DNA of 64,000 nt from Hallerella sp964587155 (lineage in GTDB: Bacteria; Fibrobacterota; Fibrobacteria; Fibrobacterales; Fibrobacteraceae): contig CAZPKF010000014.1 of NCBI GenBank assembly GCA_964587155.1, forward strand, positions 9,160-73,159, given 5' to 3'. Positions 1 to 9,005 of the stretch are shown here, one piece after another. Every line of letters begins with the position of its first letter. Positions within the stretch are counted from its first letter, which is position 1. A program made the position numbers and the translations under genes. A model generated the notes under the pieces. That model saw only the letters and a list, made by a program, of their open reading frames with translations, was not told the origin of the DNA and searched no databases.

Positions 1-2823
1 CAAGACACGGGATATGTGGGAGCGGCCCTGTATGCGGCGGGCATCATGATGGTCGCCGATTTGAATCCGGCGAAAATTTCATCTCGAATCACCAACGTCT
101 CCAAAGATTTTGCCGAGGATGGCCTTTTCAACGATTCGACTGTCCGGGCGCAAATCGCCGACTACCTTTCATCGGCGGATTCTGCAGACAATTACGCGGG
201 CATCCGGAAAAACGTGCAGGCATGGAAGTTGGCTTCCCCGGTTCCGGACTTTGAAAGCATTTTGCGCGCTTTCTGGACTTCTGAATTTGGCCTCCCGGAA
301 TGCACGGATTCCCTAGAAACCCACATTGAAAAGAACAAGAACAAAAACAGCGCAAGCCACGATGACGGCTTTGCCTGCACCAGCCTCCGCTGGCACCGTG
401 TTTCGGCATTGGACGCCGCCCTGGGACTTTGCACCGCCGACAAGGAAGGTTCTTTCGCCAAATTGGATTCCGCCAAAGAATATTACACATGTGCGATGGG
501 AGTTTGGCAAGAAATCTCCGAAACGGCTTACAACTTAAAGGAATGTACATTTGACCGCGAGGGAGAATACGTGTCGGAAGGTGGAGAATATTTTGCCTGC
601 GTTGCAAGACAATGGAAAGAAATCGATTCCGTCTCTTATGAATTGAAGATTTGCACGCACGATCGCTACGGCGAATACGCCAAGACAAAAAAAGGATTTT
701 ACCGCTGCATCAACTCTGTCTGGGAAGAACTCTCCGAAGTGGAATTCACTCTGAAAACATGTTCTTTGGAAAATGCCGGAGAAAAGAGGGCTGTCGGAGA
801 CGACTATTACCTTTGCCGCGACGGAGTCTGGAAAAAAATTGACGCCGTCAGTTACGAGCTGGGACTTTGCGAAGAATCTATCGAAGGGAAGTTGGAGGAA
901 ACCAAAGACTTTGAACGCTATGTTTGTGACAATGCCGAAGATTCTTGGGCATGGCGGAAGCTGACCGAATCCGAAGAGGAATTTGGCATTTGCACAGAAG
1001 CGAAAGAAGGTTTGGCCAAAGAATCTTCGAGCGGCAATTTTATCGCCTGCAGCGGCAAAAAGTGGATAGAAACAGACGAAACTTCTGCATATTTAGGAAC
1101 GCTTTGCCAAGAAGCCTTGGAAAACGAAGTCCGCTGGTACGGAGCTTCCTTTTCCATGGACGACCCCGAAGGCGTCCTCGAAGACTCGTCGCAGGCTTAT
1201 TGGTTTGAAAAGAACGCATTCCCTGCCAAAGACGCCAAATTTTTCGAATGCCACAACGGCAAATGGGAAAACTCGACCGGAATCCGCTGGCTTTATGGGG
1301 CAAATTGCGCAGAAAACATCATGAACTCTTACCTTTCCTCTGAATATGACGATCGAATTGGGCTGCATTTTAATTATTCCGATTCGTCATTCGCCACCGC
1401 TTTACTTTATGCACTAATTAAAACAAGCACACTTGCATACTTTGGATATGACCTTTTGACGAACACCCAGGGAGATACCTTGCTCTATGCGATTTGCAAA
1501 AACAAGGATTGGAAAAAGATCTCTCAAGACGATTACGAACAGCAAGAAGTGTGCTCAGAAAGCATTCTTGGCAAACAAAGCAATGGATACAAATGCACTG
1601 CTGATGGATGGGAAAAACTTTCTAAAGCGGAGTTGGATTTGGGCGAATGCACTCGTGATTTACTGAATACCGTTTATTTAGGCTATGTCTGTACTGTAGA
1701 CGGTGAATGGCGTAGCGCCACGGCGGCTGAAAAAGCAACGGGAAAAGTTTGCTCAAAAACATGGTCTGATTCTATCGTAGCCGGTTATGTATGTACTTAT
1801 AATAAAGGTAGTGATTACACTTGGCGCACGGCGACAACTGCTGAAAAAGCAACGGGAAAAGTTTGCTCAAAAACATGGTCTGATTCTATCGTAGCCGGTT
1901 ATGTATGTACTTATAATAAAGGTAGTGATTACACTTGGCGCACTACGACAACAGCTGAAAAAGCAACGGGAAAAGTTTGCTCAAAAACATGGTCTGATTC
2001 TGTCATAGCCGGTTATGCATGTACTTATAATAACGGTAGTGATTACACTTGGCGCACGGCGACAACTGCAGAAAAAGAGACGGGTGGAGTGTGTTCTTAT
2101 GGAAAATGGCAAGACAATGCGGACTCTTTGCAGTCACACGGTTATGTGTGTACAAAATCGGGCTGGCGACGGGCAACCGCTCTTGAAAAACAAATCGGAG
2201 AAGTTTGTACGGGCAAAGGATCATCAAAAAGGCGCGTCATCGACAGCGATACAATGTATTTCTGTAAGGACGACGAAAGTAAAGTTTTTGCAGAATTCCC
2301 CATTGGATGGATACGCTTCGCAACAGGCGATGTTTTTACAGAAAAAAATGGTTCCTCATTCAAAGGAATTTTAGTAGGTGAATACATGTGGATGGACAGG
2401 AATGTAACATACAACGCACCCAAATGTTATAACGACCAAGATTCCAATTGCGTCAAATACGGAGGCCTTTATCCAAAGAGTGCGATTGGTAATTCAAGGT
2501 ACTCCGACCTCTGTCCAAGTGGCTGGGGTATACCTCAAGACTACTTCTTCAAACGATTGGAGTCCAACAAACAAGTTCCGATTCCTTTAACGGGATATTG
2601 TAAAATCGAATCCTGGACAAATTCGGGAGATCCCAAAAAATGGTCTTGTTTCAAAAAAGGAGAACAGGCGTCATTTTGGCTGTATGCCCCTTTTAACGTA
2701 AATCAACGAATAAACTTGCTAGAAATTAACAAATCATCTTGGGAATTCAAAGAATCGGAAACGGATTCCAAACACAACTACGAAAAAGACGTACGTTACC
2801 GTTCGCTTCGTTGTTTCTTCTAA
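1..2823 (+). CDS. Cys-repeat surface protein with C-terminal FISUMP domain (5' end outside window)
   Basis: The frame is open from base 1, so the N-terminus lies upstream; 940 residues are visible. Most of the protein is about 14 modules of 35-45 residues, each with two cysteines. The pattern is roughly C-T-x(n)-G-x(n)-Y-x-C-x(3-4)-W-(K/R)-x(6)-(Y/L)-x-L-x-x-C. Three modules are near-identical copies. The last ~160 residues match the Fibrobacter major paralogous (FISUMP) domain: GEYMWMDRN, then YGGLYP, then LCPSGWGIP, ending in YRSLRCFF. The segment before the first modules (PVPDFES...FW...GL) is paralogous to the same part of the lipoprotein at 4287-6410, so this is probably also an exported lipoprotein. 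Role unknown; by analogy an extracellular, disulfide-stabilised binding or adhesion protein. The family assignment is recognition from memory; the function is inference. Confidence 0.85.
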   Translation, partial: QDTGYVGAALYAAGIMMVADLNPAKISSRITNVSKDFAEDGLFNDSTVRAQIADYLSSADSADNYAGIRKNVQAWKLASPVPDFESILRAFWTSEFGLPECTDSLETHIEKNKNKNSASHDDGFACTSLRWHRVSALDAALGLCTADKEGSFAKLDSAKEYYTCAMGVWQEISETAYNLKECTFDREGEYVSEGGEYFACVARQWKEIDSVSYELKICTHDRYGEYAKTKKGFYRCINSVWEELSEVEFTLKTCSLENAGEKRAVGDDYYLCRDGVWKKIDAVSYELGLCEESIEGKLEETKDFERYVCDNAEDSWAWRKLTESEEEFGICTEAKEGLAKESSSGNFIACSGKKWIETDETSAYLGTLCQEALENEVRWYGASFSMDDPEGVLEDSSQAYWFEKNAFPAKDAKFFECHNGKWENSTGIRWLYGANCAENIMNSYLSSEYDDRIGLHFNYSDSSFATALLYALIKTSTLAYFGYDLLTNTQGDTLLYAICKNKDWKKISQDDYEQQEVCSESILGKQSNGYKCTADGWEKLSKAELDLGECTRDLLNTVYLGYVCTVDGEWRSATAAEKATGKVCSKTWSDSIVAGYVCTYNKGSDYTWRTATTAEKATGKVCSKTWSDSIVAGYVCTYNKGSDYTWRTTTTAEKATGKVCSKTWSDSVIAGYACTYNNGSDYTWRTATTAEKETGGVCSYGKWQDNADSLQSHGYVCTKSGWRRATALEKQIGEVCTGKGSSKRRVIDSDTMYFCKDDESKVFAEFPIGWIRFATGDVFTEKNGSSFKGILVGEYMWMDRNVTYNAPKCYNDQDSNCVKYGGLYPKSAIGNSRYSDLCPSGWGIPQDYFFKRLESNKQVPIPLTGYCKIESWTNSGDPKKWSCFKKGEQASFWLYAPFNVNQRINLLEINKSSWEFKESETDSKHNYEKDVRYRSLRCFF
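1729..2070 (+). repeat. three in-frame 114-bp tandem repeats
   Basis: Units run 1729-1842, 1843-1956 and 1957-2070. By eye, unit 2 differs from unit 1 at three bases and unit 3 differs from unit 1 at five. Each encodes one 38-residue Cys module (EKATGKVCSKTW...TWRTATTA). A fourth, diverged unit begins at 2071. The nucleotide identity is far above that of the other modules of the gene, indicating recent unequal recombination or slippage. Confidence 0.95.
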
Positions 2824-2865
2824 CCTCAAAATTTTATCAATCACCCTGAAATAAAAGGATCATTC

Positions 2866-4104
2866 ATGAAGTTAAAAACATTGTTCGGATTCTGGGCTCT
2901 GGGCTTGGGGGCCGCATTCGCCGACAATGCCGTTTCCGCCGCCAGTGCGGAACCGGCAAAAGCCGAAAAACAGGCAATCGAAACGCCCGCGTCCCAAGCG
3001 AACGCCTCTGCGGACGCAGACAAAAAGGCTCCGGAGGCAGCAGGCGAAAACTCCCCCACTCAGCCCAATTTCAACGTGCTCCACGGTTCCGCTTACAACA
3101 CCGTATCGAACGAAGCCGCCGCGGCAAACGTCGATGGTCTCCGTCCGGACCAATATTACGGCAAAAAATTCCTTTACATTGAACCCGCCGGGGAACGCGG
3201 CGTCATTTCGCTCGGTTCCCTCTTTGCCGCACTCGATATTTCCGGTGATTTGGGCCGCATGACCCTCGGTTATGCGACAAACGGTTTCGGTATCGCATTG
3301 CACGCCGCGCTCGGACAATTCCATGCGTCAAACGACAACGGTGAACAGCACCAAACCGAAGCCGGCGACGATTTGGGACTTGCCGTTTCTAAAGTTCTCG
3401 GCAAATACGCCGTTTCCGCAAAGGTGGATTGGAACACTTATGCAAAAGAAACCGGCGTTGATCCGGAATACGGAAAATCTTCCACGGAAAATTTCCGCGA
3501 CTTGAACGTGAATGTGGGCATCACCAATTCACCCAGCGCGGGCAAAGTTTCGTGGACATTCTCCCTCGGATTTTTGCGTCACGAAAACAACACGGAATCC
3601 GCCGGCAAAAGCTTTGACGAAAACGGTGATTCCTATGTGCAAATCACGCCGGCATTCAACATCGGCGCCCTGGGACTCGAAAATAAACACGCCCGGGTCT
3701 TTGTCGGACTCAACAGCTCCGTCCCCATTGTCCTTTTCGATGAATACGCAGACAACGTCGACGGAGAATCCGAGGTGAACGCTTCGCTCTCCGAATACGG
3801 ACTTTCCCTTTCTCCAAACATTTTGGGCGAGGTCTTTTTGCGCAACGACATTCTGATTTTCGGCGAAGCTTCTTACGACTGGCTCGCTTTCGGCTTTGGA
3901 AGCGGCACGGATGAAAACGGCGAAGATTACAGCGTCATCCAAAGCAAAATGAATAAAGTCAATGCGACGATGGGATTCCGTTACCAGCTCAAGGACTTCT
4001 TTGCCGCCGAATTCGCCTTTGGCGATTCTTTCTTCACCGACACAAAATCCATTTTCAACGGCGAAGGGACCTTTGTTTCTTTCGGCGCGTTCCTCTATTT
4101 CTAA
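2866..4104 (+). CDS. outer-membrane beta-barrel protein
   Basis: 412 residues. The N-terminus (MKLKTLFGFWALGLGAAFAD) is a signal peptide. It is followed by an Ala/Glu/Lys-rich low-complexity stretch to about residue 65, then alternating hydrophobic/polar strands rich in Gly and aromatics. It ends in FLYF, with the terminal aromatic typical of outer-membrane barrels. An AAAGGA ribosome site sits 9-10 bases before the ATG. It lies 42 bp after the FISUMP protein gene and 12 bp before a small lipoprotein gene, so it is probably co-transcribed with them. The Ala/Lys/Glu-rich N-terminal segment could span or contact peptidoglycan. No specific family is recognised; the barrel call rests on signal peptide, composition and C-terminus. 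Confidence 0.75.
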   Translation: MKLKTLFGFWALGLGAAFADNAVSAASAEPAKAEKQAIETPASQANASADADKKAPEAAGENSPTQPNFNVLHGSAYNTVSNEAAAANVDGLRPDQYYGKKFLYIEPAGERGVISLGSLFAALDISGDLGRMTLGYATNGFGIALHAALGQFHASNDNGEQHQTEAGDDLGLAVSKVLGKYAVSAKVDWNTYAKETGVDPEYGKSSTENFRDLNVNVGITNSPSAGKVSWTFSLGFLRHENNTESAGKSFDENGDSYVQITPAFNIGALGLENKHARVFVGLNSSVPIVLFDEYADNVDGESEVNASLSEYGLSLSPNILGEVFLRNDILIFGEASYDWLAFGFGSGTDENGEDYSVIQSKMNKVNATMGFRYQLKDFFAAEFAFGDSFFTDTKSIFNGEGTFVSFGAFLYF

Positions 4105-4116
4105 CCGGAGTGCAAC

Positions 4117-4269
4117 ATGAAAAAAATGACTTTGACACTTTTCGCCATTTCAACGCTCCTTTTGATGGCATGTTCTAGCGACAGCGGTTCTGGAAATCCG
4201 CTGAATTCCGGAGAAGGCATTATTTCTGTTCCGGTCGATGTCGAACAATCTAACCCCTCGGCGGAATAA
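4117..4269 (+). CDS. 50-residue lipoprotein
   Basis: Short ORF starting MKKMTLTLFAISTLLLMAC, a clear lipoprotein signal with lipobox LMAC and acylated Cys19. The mature part is only ~32 residues, rich in Ser/Gly/Pro, ending QSNPSAE. A CGGAG ribosome site precedes the ATG. It sits 12 bp after the barrel gene and 17 bp before the large Cys-repeat lipoprotein gene, in the middle of an apparent surface-protein operon. It could be a free small lipoprotein or the surviving N-terminus of a longer one. No function recognised. Confidence 0.7.
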   Translation: MKKMTLTLFAISTLLLMACSSDSGSGNPLNSGEGIISVPVDVEQSNPSAE

Positions 4270-4286
4270 TTCGGGAGAAACTGAAA

Positions 4287-6410
4287 ATGAAAAAGAAACT
4301 GTTATTTGGTTTTTCGGCAGCCCTTCTGGCCGCTTGCAGCGTCACCGACACGGACGAAGGAAAGTCAGAAGTTCTCCGGTTCGAAGATTTGCCCCGCTGC
4401 TCCACCGAAGCAGACGTCTCCGGCGCAAACTATCTGGGTACAAAGCTTTATGTCGAAGACGACGATGCTTATTACCTTTGCACCAAAGACGGCTGGATTC
4501 TTTCGGACTCGCTCCCCGTCGAAAGCAACGCGGGCTCTTCGGATTACGTCATCGACAGTGCGACCGTGACCGGAAAAGCCGCCCCGGGCGGCGCGTTCGA
4601 ATTTGGTTCCCCGATTCTTTTGAAAGAACTGAAGCTCGACGCGAAGAAAAAGGAACTCTTGGCGACAGGCGTTTCTTTTACGGATGAAATTTCTTCGTCG
4701 AAAGGCGACTTCGTGATTTCGAACGTGAGTTTGAACAACCGCTATGCGCTCATCGAAGTGACCGGACTTTATTACGACATGAAGACGGGAAACCTTTCAG
4801 AAGACAGCTTGACGTTACGCGCCCTTGTCAATTTGGAAAAAGCGGATTCCATCGCCGTCAACGTTCTCACCCACATTGAATTCGCCCGCATTCAAAAGCT
4901 GGTTTCCAAGGGATATTCCGTGGAAGCGGCAAAAATCCAAGCCGAAAAGGAAATTTTCACGGCTTTGGGATTTGGCGGAACCGTCGAAGATGCCGACGCA
5001 GCGATTCTCGCCCTGTCCATTCTTCTGCGCAATACGGAAGACGAAAGTTCTTTCGCTGATGCGCTCGACGCGTTCAGCAAATCGGTTGCAGAAAATGGCG
5101 TTTGGGACGATTCCGAAGCAATGACCCTTTTTGGCGATTTCGCATACAAGTTGGAAACGCTCAAATTCCGTGACGAAGAAACGGAAAACGTGAATCTTCG
5201 CACCTCCGATTACCGCAAACATTTGGAATCCTTTGGCGTAGGAAACGTGCCAGACTTTGAATCCTACCTGACAAAGTTCTGGAATTTCGCCTACGGACTT
5301 GGCGATTGCGGAGCGGCAAGACAACACGTCGTTTTGCAAAACCGGAACGAAAACAGCGACAGCGCGAGCGCTTACTTTACCTGCGAAAGCAATGTTTGGC
5401 GCACGGCCAGCGACTTTGAAAGAGACACGGTGAACTTGGGAGATGCCCGCGACGGCGAACTGAAAGAAGGCAACGTCCGCGATTCCATCACATACGCTTA
5501 CGATTCAACGGGAACTGGAACGGGAGCGCCCACACGCTGGGTCGAAGCCGATTCCATCGTTCTTGTCATCGGAGAATCCTGCACCGACGATGAAGAAGGA
5601 ACAAAAGGAAAATTCCTGAAGACCAAAGACGAAGACGAAAAGACCAATTATTACGCCTGCATGCGCCGTCAATGGACAAGCATCGACAAATACACGTTTG
5701 AAATCGGCTACTTGTGCGAAGAATCCCTTTCGGGAACAGTTGAAAAGGCCACTGTCGACGAAACGACCACTTATTGGCGCTGCGCAGAAACGGCAGGAAT
5801 CTGGAATTGGAAAAACATCACCAAAGCGGAATACAACACGAACGGCAAAGAATGCAATCCTTCGAAACTACTCAAAGTGGGCGAAACAATTTACGTCTGC
5901 TCCGTAAAAGCCAAAGACAACGAAGAAAAGATTGACAAATGGCGCGAAGCAACCGAGTTGGAAAACTCGCTGAATGCAACTTGTACGCAATACAATGCAA
6001 ACGAAATCTTCAAGTACGATTCGAAGTATTACCGTTGCACCAATCCGTATAAAATGGGATACGCCTGGAATACGGCAACCGAAGCGGATTGGAAGACGAA
6101 AGACAAAACATGCGGAATCAATGAAATGTCCTCGTTCACCACCGTCGAAAAGAACGAGTACGTTTGCACGGATTCCATCAACGTGAGCTGGCGTTTGGCG
6201 ACTGAAAATGAAAAACTCATCGGAAAGGTTTGCTCTGCAAGCAATATCGGTTCCGAACTTTCAAATGGTTCTGATGACTACCAATGCGGATGCCCGGATT
6301 ACATGAACCCCATAACAAGCTCCACTGAAGTTTACTATCCGGCCATTACCGACTTGGCGACTTGCGAAGCCAGCCACCTTTCGCTAGATTGGTTGAAAAA
6401 AGCGCCCTGA
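4287..6410 (+). CDS. Cys-repeat lipoprotein, paralogue of the first gene
   Basis: 707 residues with lipoprotein signal MKKKLLFGFSAALLAAC (Cys17 acylated); a GGGAG ribosome site precedes the ATG. Residues ~35-75 hold a first Cys module (RCST...YYLCTKDGW). A ~230-residue helical/beta region follows, with the segment NVLTHIEFARIQKLVSKGYS, also recalled from other Fibrobacter lipoproteins. About seven two-Cys modules of the type in the first gene follow from ~residue 345. The C-terminus (YQCGCPDYMN...LDWLKKAP) lacks the FISUMP domain, so the protein is a shorter paralogue. Likely surface exposed; binding partner unknown. Last gene of the apparent operon, followed by a terminator. Confidence 0.85.
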   Translation: MKKKLLFGFSAALLAACSVTDTDEGKSEVLRFEDLPRCSTEADVSGANYLGTKLYVEDDDAYYLCTKDGWILSDSLPVESNAGSSDYVIDSATVTGKAAPGGAFEFGSPILLKELKLDAKKKELLATGVSFTDEISSSKGDFVISNVSLNNRYALIEVTGLYYDMKTGNLSEDSLTLRALVNLEKADSIAVNVLTHIEFARIQKLVSKGYSVEAAKIQAEKEIFTALGFGGTVEDADAAILALSILLRNTEDESSFADALDAFSKSVAENGVWDDSEAMTLFGDFAYKLETLKFRDEETENVNLRTSDYRKHLESFGVGNVPDFESYLTKFWNFAYGLGDCGAARQHVVLQNRNENSDSASAYFTCESNVWRTASDFERDTVNLGDARDGELKEGNVRDSITYAYDSTGTGTGAPTRWVEADSIVLVIGESCTDDEEGTKGKFLKTKDEDEKTNYYACMRRQWTSIDKYTFEIGYLCEESLSGTVEKATVDETTTYWRCAETAGIWNWKNITKAEYNTNGKECNPSKLLKVGETIYVCSVKAKDNEEKIDKWREATELENSLNATCTQYNANEIFKYDSKYYRCTNPYKMGYAWNTATEADWKTKDKTCGINEMSSFTTVEKNEYVCTDSINVSWRLATENEKLIGKVCSASNIGSELSNGSDDYQCGCPDYMNPITSSTEVYYPAITDLATCEASHLSLDWLKKAP

Positions 6411-6440
6411 CGTGTGAAGCCTTAAGCTCATAGCCATTAG

Positions 6441-6465
6441 TCCCGTCTTCTATGGCGGGATTTTT
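6441..6465 (+). terminator. rho-independent terminator of the surface cluster
   Basis: Stem TCCCGTC / GGCGGGA (one G-T pair), loop TTCTAT, followed by TTTTT. It begins 30 bp after the stop of the Cys-repeat lipoprotein gene. Confidence 0.8.
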
Positions 6466-6497
6466 CTGTATACAAGCTGTCCGGAATTAGAGCTGTG

Positions 6498-6698
6498 GCG
6501 GCGAGCCCTTTTGGCGAAATTTGTGCCGCTCGTTTTGATGCGGAAACTTTTTGCAATGTGGAATGAGGAGTGTGAAGCCGGGTGTTGAAACTTAGATATG
6601 AAAACTTTCGTTGATGGGGTTTTAACGAAAAGCCTTTTCGGCGGGGGCGGGAGTTTTGCACGGTTTAGACGGTGCAGACGAGCCGTTTTCGCGGAATA
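6498..6698 (+). repeat. dispersed intergenic repeat, copy A
   Basis: One of four intergenic loci carrying the same sequence family (also 11450-11780, 29461-29630 and 32925-33090). The core, ~6603-6696, has the ordered blocks CTTTCGTTGATGGGG, CGAAAAGCCTTTTCGG (an inverted repeat), TTTGCACGGTTTAG and GAGCCGTTTTCGC. A partial second unit (GGCGAGCCCTTTT, CTCGTTTTGATGCGG, AATGTGGAATGAGGAG) precedes it, exactly the arrangement of the copy at 11450-11780. The rest of this 490-bp gap (6700-6902) has no convincing gene; a short hairpin GCGACGATTTCGTCGC is near 6806. Confidence 0.8.
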
Positions 6699-6902
6699 GG
6701 ATTGTTGATTCGGAAAGGTCAGGCACCGCGGAAAACACTACGGCCATTTATTGCAAGGGCGTTTTTTTAACCGATTCCCTAAAGGCGTTGCGGTTCAGCT
6801 CTTATTGCGACGATTTCGTCGCGTCAATGAAGGTGTTCCAAGGACTTCGCCTGGTTCGAAAGATAAAATAGGACTCCGCTAAAAAAATCAAAAAAAGTCT
6901 CT

Positions 6903-9005
6903 TCAGTAAATTAGGCGCATTTCATCGCAATAAAGCGTAGCACCTACGCTTCCTTTGTACAGATTTCCAAGCGCACTGGAAGCCATCACCACGCGGATGT
7001 GGGTCACATCAAACGCTTCGGGAGAATCCGTTTCTACCAAATGATTGTCAATCCCCGCACTATTTTTCAGCGATGCTGTAAAAACACTCGAATTGTAAAT
7101 CGGCGAATCCGCATGCGGCTTTCCATATTTGAATTTCAAGCGAATCGTTTTGTAGCCCTCGCGCGCTGCATCCTGAATGTTCACCACGTCTGGATCTTCA
7201 GTTGAATTGACAGTCTTATCCCGATACCAGGCGCTTGCCACCAGAGTATTGACGTCGCTCGATGTACGGTATTGATTTTTTCCCTCATTTGATGTCCGGC
7301 TCCGATTTTCAAGCAACACATAAAGATCGCAGGAATCGCCCAAGCCTTCGTATTTCACATCAAACTCCACATATTGCGGGCGACCGTAAAAAGGTCTGCC
7401 GAAATCAATCAGCTCGTTGCCATCGTCATATTTTGTCATATTCAACGTGCTCACATTATTCGGATTAAAATAAGCGACCAGCATATTTCCACTGGCAAAC
7501 CGCCCGATGCTAAAAATTTTCGCATCCTTGGATTCCATTTTGACAACCGTTTCACCCGCATCGCTCACCGTCAACGTCTTTGTCGCCGAGATGGCGGAAT
7601 TGTTTCCGTTGTCCCAATAGTCTACGTCATTCCGATTGTCAAAAGCGTCTTTTGTCCACGTGTTGAAATCGCTGTTCGGATAAGCATAGCCGGCTTGCAG
7701 GCTGTACGTTTCGCTTTCTCCGGCGTCATTTACCACAGAAACTTCTTTTTCCCGCGAAAAGTCGTATGACTCCCCTTCTTTCAAGCCTTCTATCCGTGCG
7801 CCATCCGAAAGGGATATTCCTAGCACCTTCAAATACCGCAAATCCAAATCCGTCCGGTAATCCATTTCAAAAAAGATTTTCCCATTCAACGAATCCACAC
7901 GTCCTTCGACATTTCCCGTTCCAATGGAAATTCCTCGGATTCTCGGAGCGGTAAATTCCAGCGATGCAGAAAGGGTCCATTCAACAGAAGAACCGTCTTC
8001 CGCGACAATCGTCAACCGTTTTGGCGTGCGCAAATCCAAGGGTAAAGTCAAATCGTGATGTGCCGATGCCGAAATTTCAAGTGCGACAAGAGCTTTTGCC
8101 GCAGCCGTCGAAGATTTCAAATGCAACACGACAGTTTTGTTTGCGGAATCCACCGTCGCCGGCAAAACTTCCCCATCTGCCGAAATAGAAAGCAATTCCT
8201 TGTCCGACGATGCTTTTTCATTTTCTTCGGCAATTTCCAAAGTCAATGTCCAGTGACGGACGCTGCCGTCTTCCGCCGTAACGGAAAAATTTTGAACCGC
8301 CGCCCAAACTTCCACAGAATCCGGAACCGGAGAAACTTTCGCCCCGTCTGAAATTCGGTACGATTCCAACGCCGCCGAATCCAGCGAAGAACCATAGATG
8401 AGTTTAATCGCAATCGTATCTCCAAAACGATTTTCTTTCAGCTGATTTTTGAAGACCAGATTCAAATCCGCCAAAGAACTTTTGACAATTTCCGAAGAGG
8501 AACTTTCTGCCGATGAAGAAGAGACTGCGCTTGCTGACGATGAAGAGGGCAAGTCCGCATTTTGCAGTTGAAATGAAATTTGCCAAACGGCAACCTTGCC
8601 GCTTTCCGAAACAACGGCGACGTAAATTTTACGGCTTTCCGGGATGCGCAACTTCTGCCCGACTTTCAGCGATTTTTTGCCATAGGCCGCTGCATTTGCA
8701 AGAGAATCCAGAGTGGTAGAATCTTGCGGAAATTCCCGTACAACGCTTTCCACCAAATGGATGGAAGCAAGATTGCTCATGTCCACATCCGAAATGGTCA
8801 GGGAATCCCAGAATGTCAAAGAATCCGGAGCCTCGGCAAGCGTCACCAGAATTTTCCGCTCCGAAGCGTAAACAGACGGATTTGAAATTTCTTCTGCGAA
8901 GTGGATCTCGTTCAGATTTCCGTAATCCGAAGCGTCAAACGTATCGTAATCCGCCGTGCAGGCTGCCAAAAGGAGGCAAACAATCAGCGCAAAAAACGGT
9001 TTCAC
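6903..9005 (-). CDS. PCMD-domain surface lipoprotein
   Basis: 700 residues. Lipoprotein signal MKPFFALIVCLLLAAC (Cys16). An N-terminal beta domain (~20-150) ends in a Ser-run linker (SSSSASAVSSSSAESSSS). Several ~80-residue beta repeats follow, each ending in a W-T/I-L-like strand (e.g. SVRHWTLTLEI, SVEWTLSASLEF). The C-terminal ~235 residues (FNTWTKD...YWDNGNNSA... to CDEMRLIY) resemble the putative carbohydrate-metabolism domain PCMD (PF13201 type). Such proteins are glycan-associated surface lipoproteins in Bacteroidota and Fibrobacterota. The start overlaps the stop of the upstream gene by 4 bp (ATGA), so translation is coupled. Substrate unknown. Confidence 0.8.
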   Translation of the reverse strand: MKPFFALIVCLLLAACTADYDTFDASDYGNLNEIHFAEEISNPSVYASERKILVTLAEAPDSLTFWDSLTISDVDMSNLASIHLVESVVREFPQDSTTLDSLANAAAYGKKSLKVGQKLRIPESRKIYVAVVSESGKVAVWQISFQLQNADLPSSSSASAVSSSSAESSSSEIVKSSLADLNLVFKNQLKENRFGDTIAIKLIYGSSLDSAALESYRISDGAKVSPVPDSVEVWAAVQNFSVTAEDGSVRHWTLTLEIAEENEKASSDKELLSISADGEVLPATVDSANKTVVLHLKSSTAAAKALVALEISASAHHDLTLPLDLRTPKRLTIVAEDGSSVEWTLSASLEFTAPRIRGISIGTGNVEGRVDSLNGKIFFEMDYRTDLDLRYLKVLGISLSDGARIEGLKEGESYDFSREKEVSVVNDAGESETYSLQAGYAYPNSDFNTWTKDAFDNRNDVDYWDNGNNSAISATKTLTVSDAGETVVKMESKDAKIFSIGRFASGNMLVAYFNPNNVSTLNMTKYDDGNELIDFGRPFYGRPQYVEFDVKYEGLGDSCDLYVLLENRSRTSNEGKNQYRTSSDVNTLVASAWYRDKTVNSTEDPDVVNIQDAAREGYKTIRLKFKYGKPHADSPIYNSSVFTASLKNSAGIDNHLVETDSPEAFDVTHIRVVMASSALGNLYKGSVGATLYCDEMRLIY

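Noticed and set aside
1729..2070. Possible CRISPR-like array
   Set aside because: Units are contiguous 114-bp in-frame coding repeats without spacers.
6656..6871. 71-codon ORF in the gap after the Cys-repeat cluster
   Set aside because: It starts inside the dispersed repeat, has no ribosome site and no protein-like pattern; treated as non-coding.
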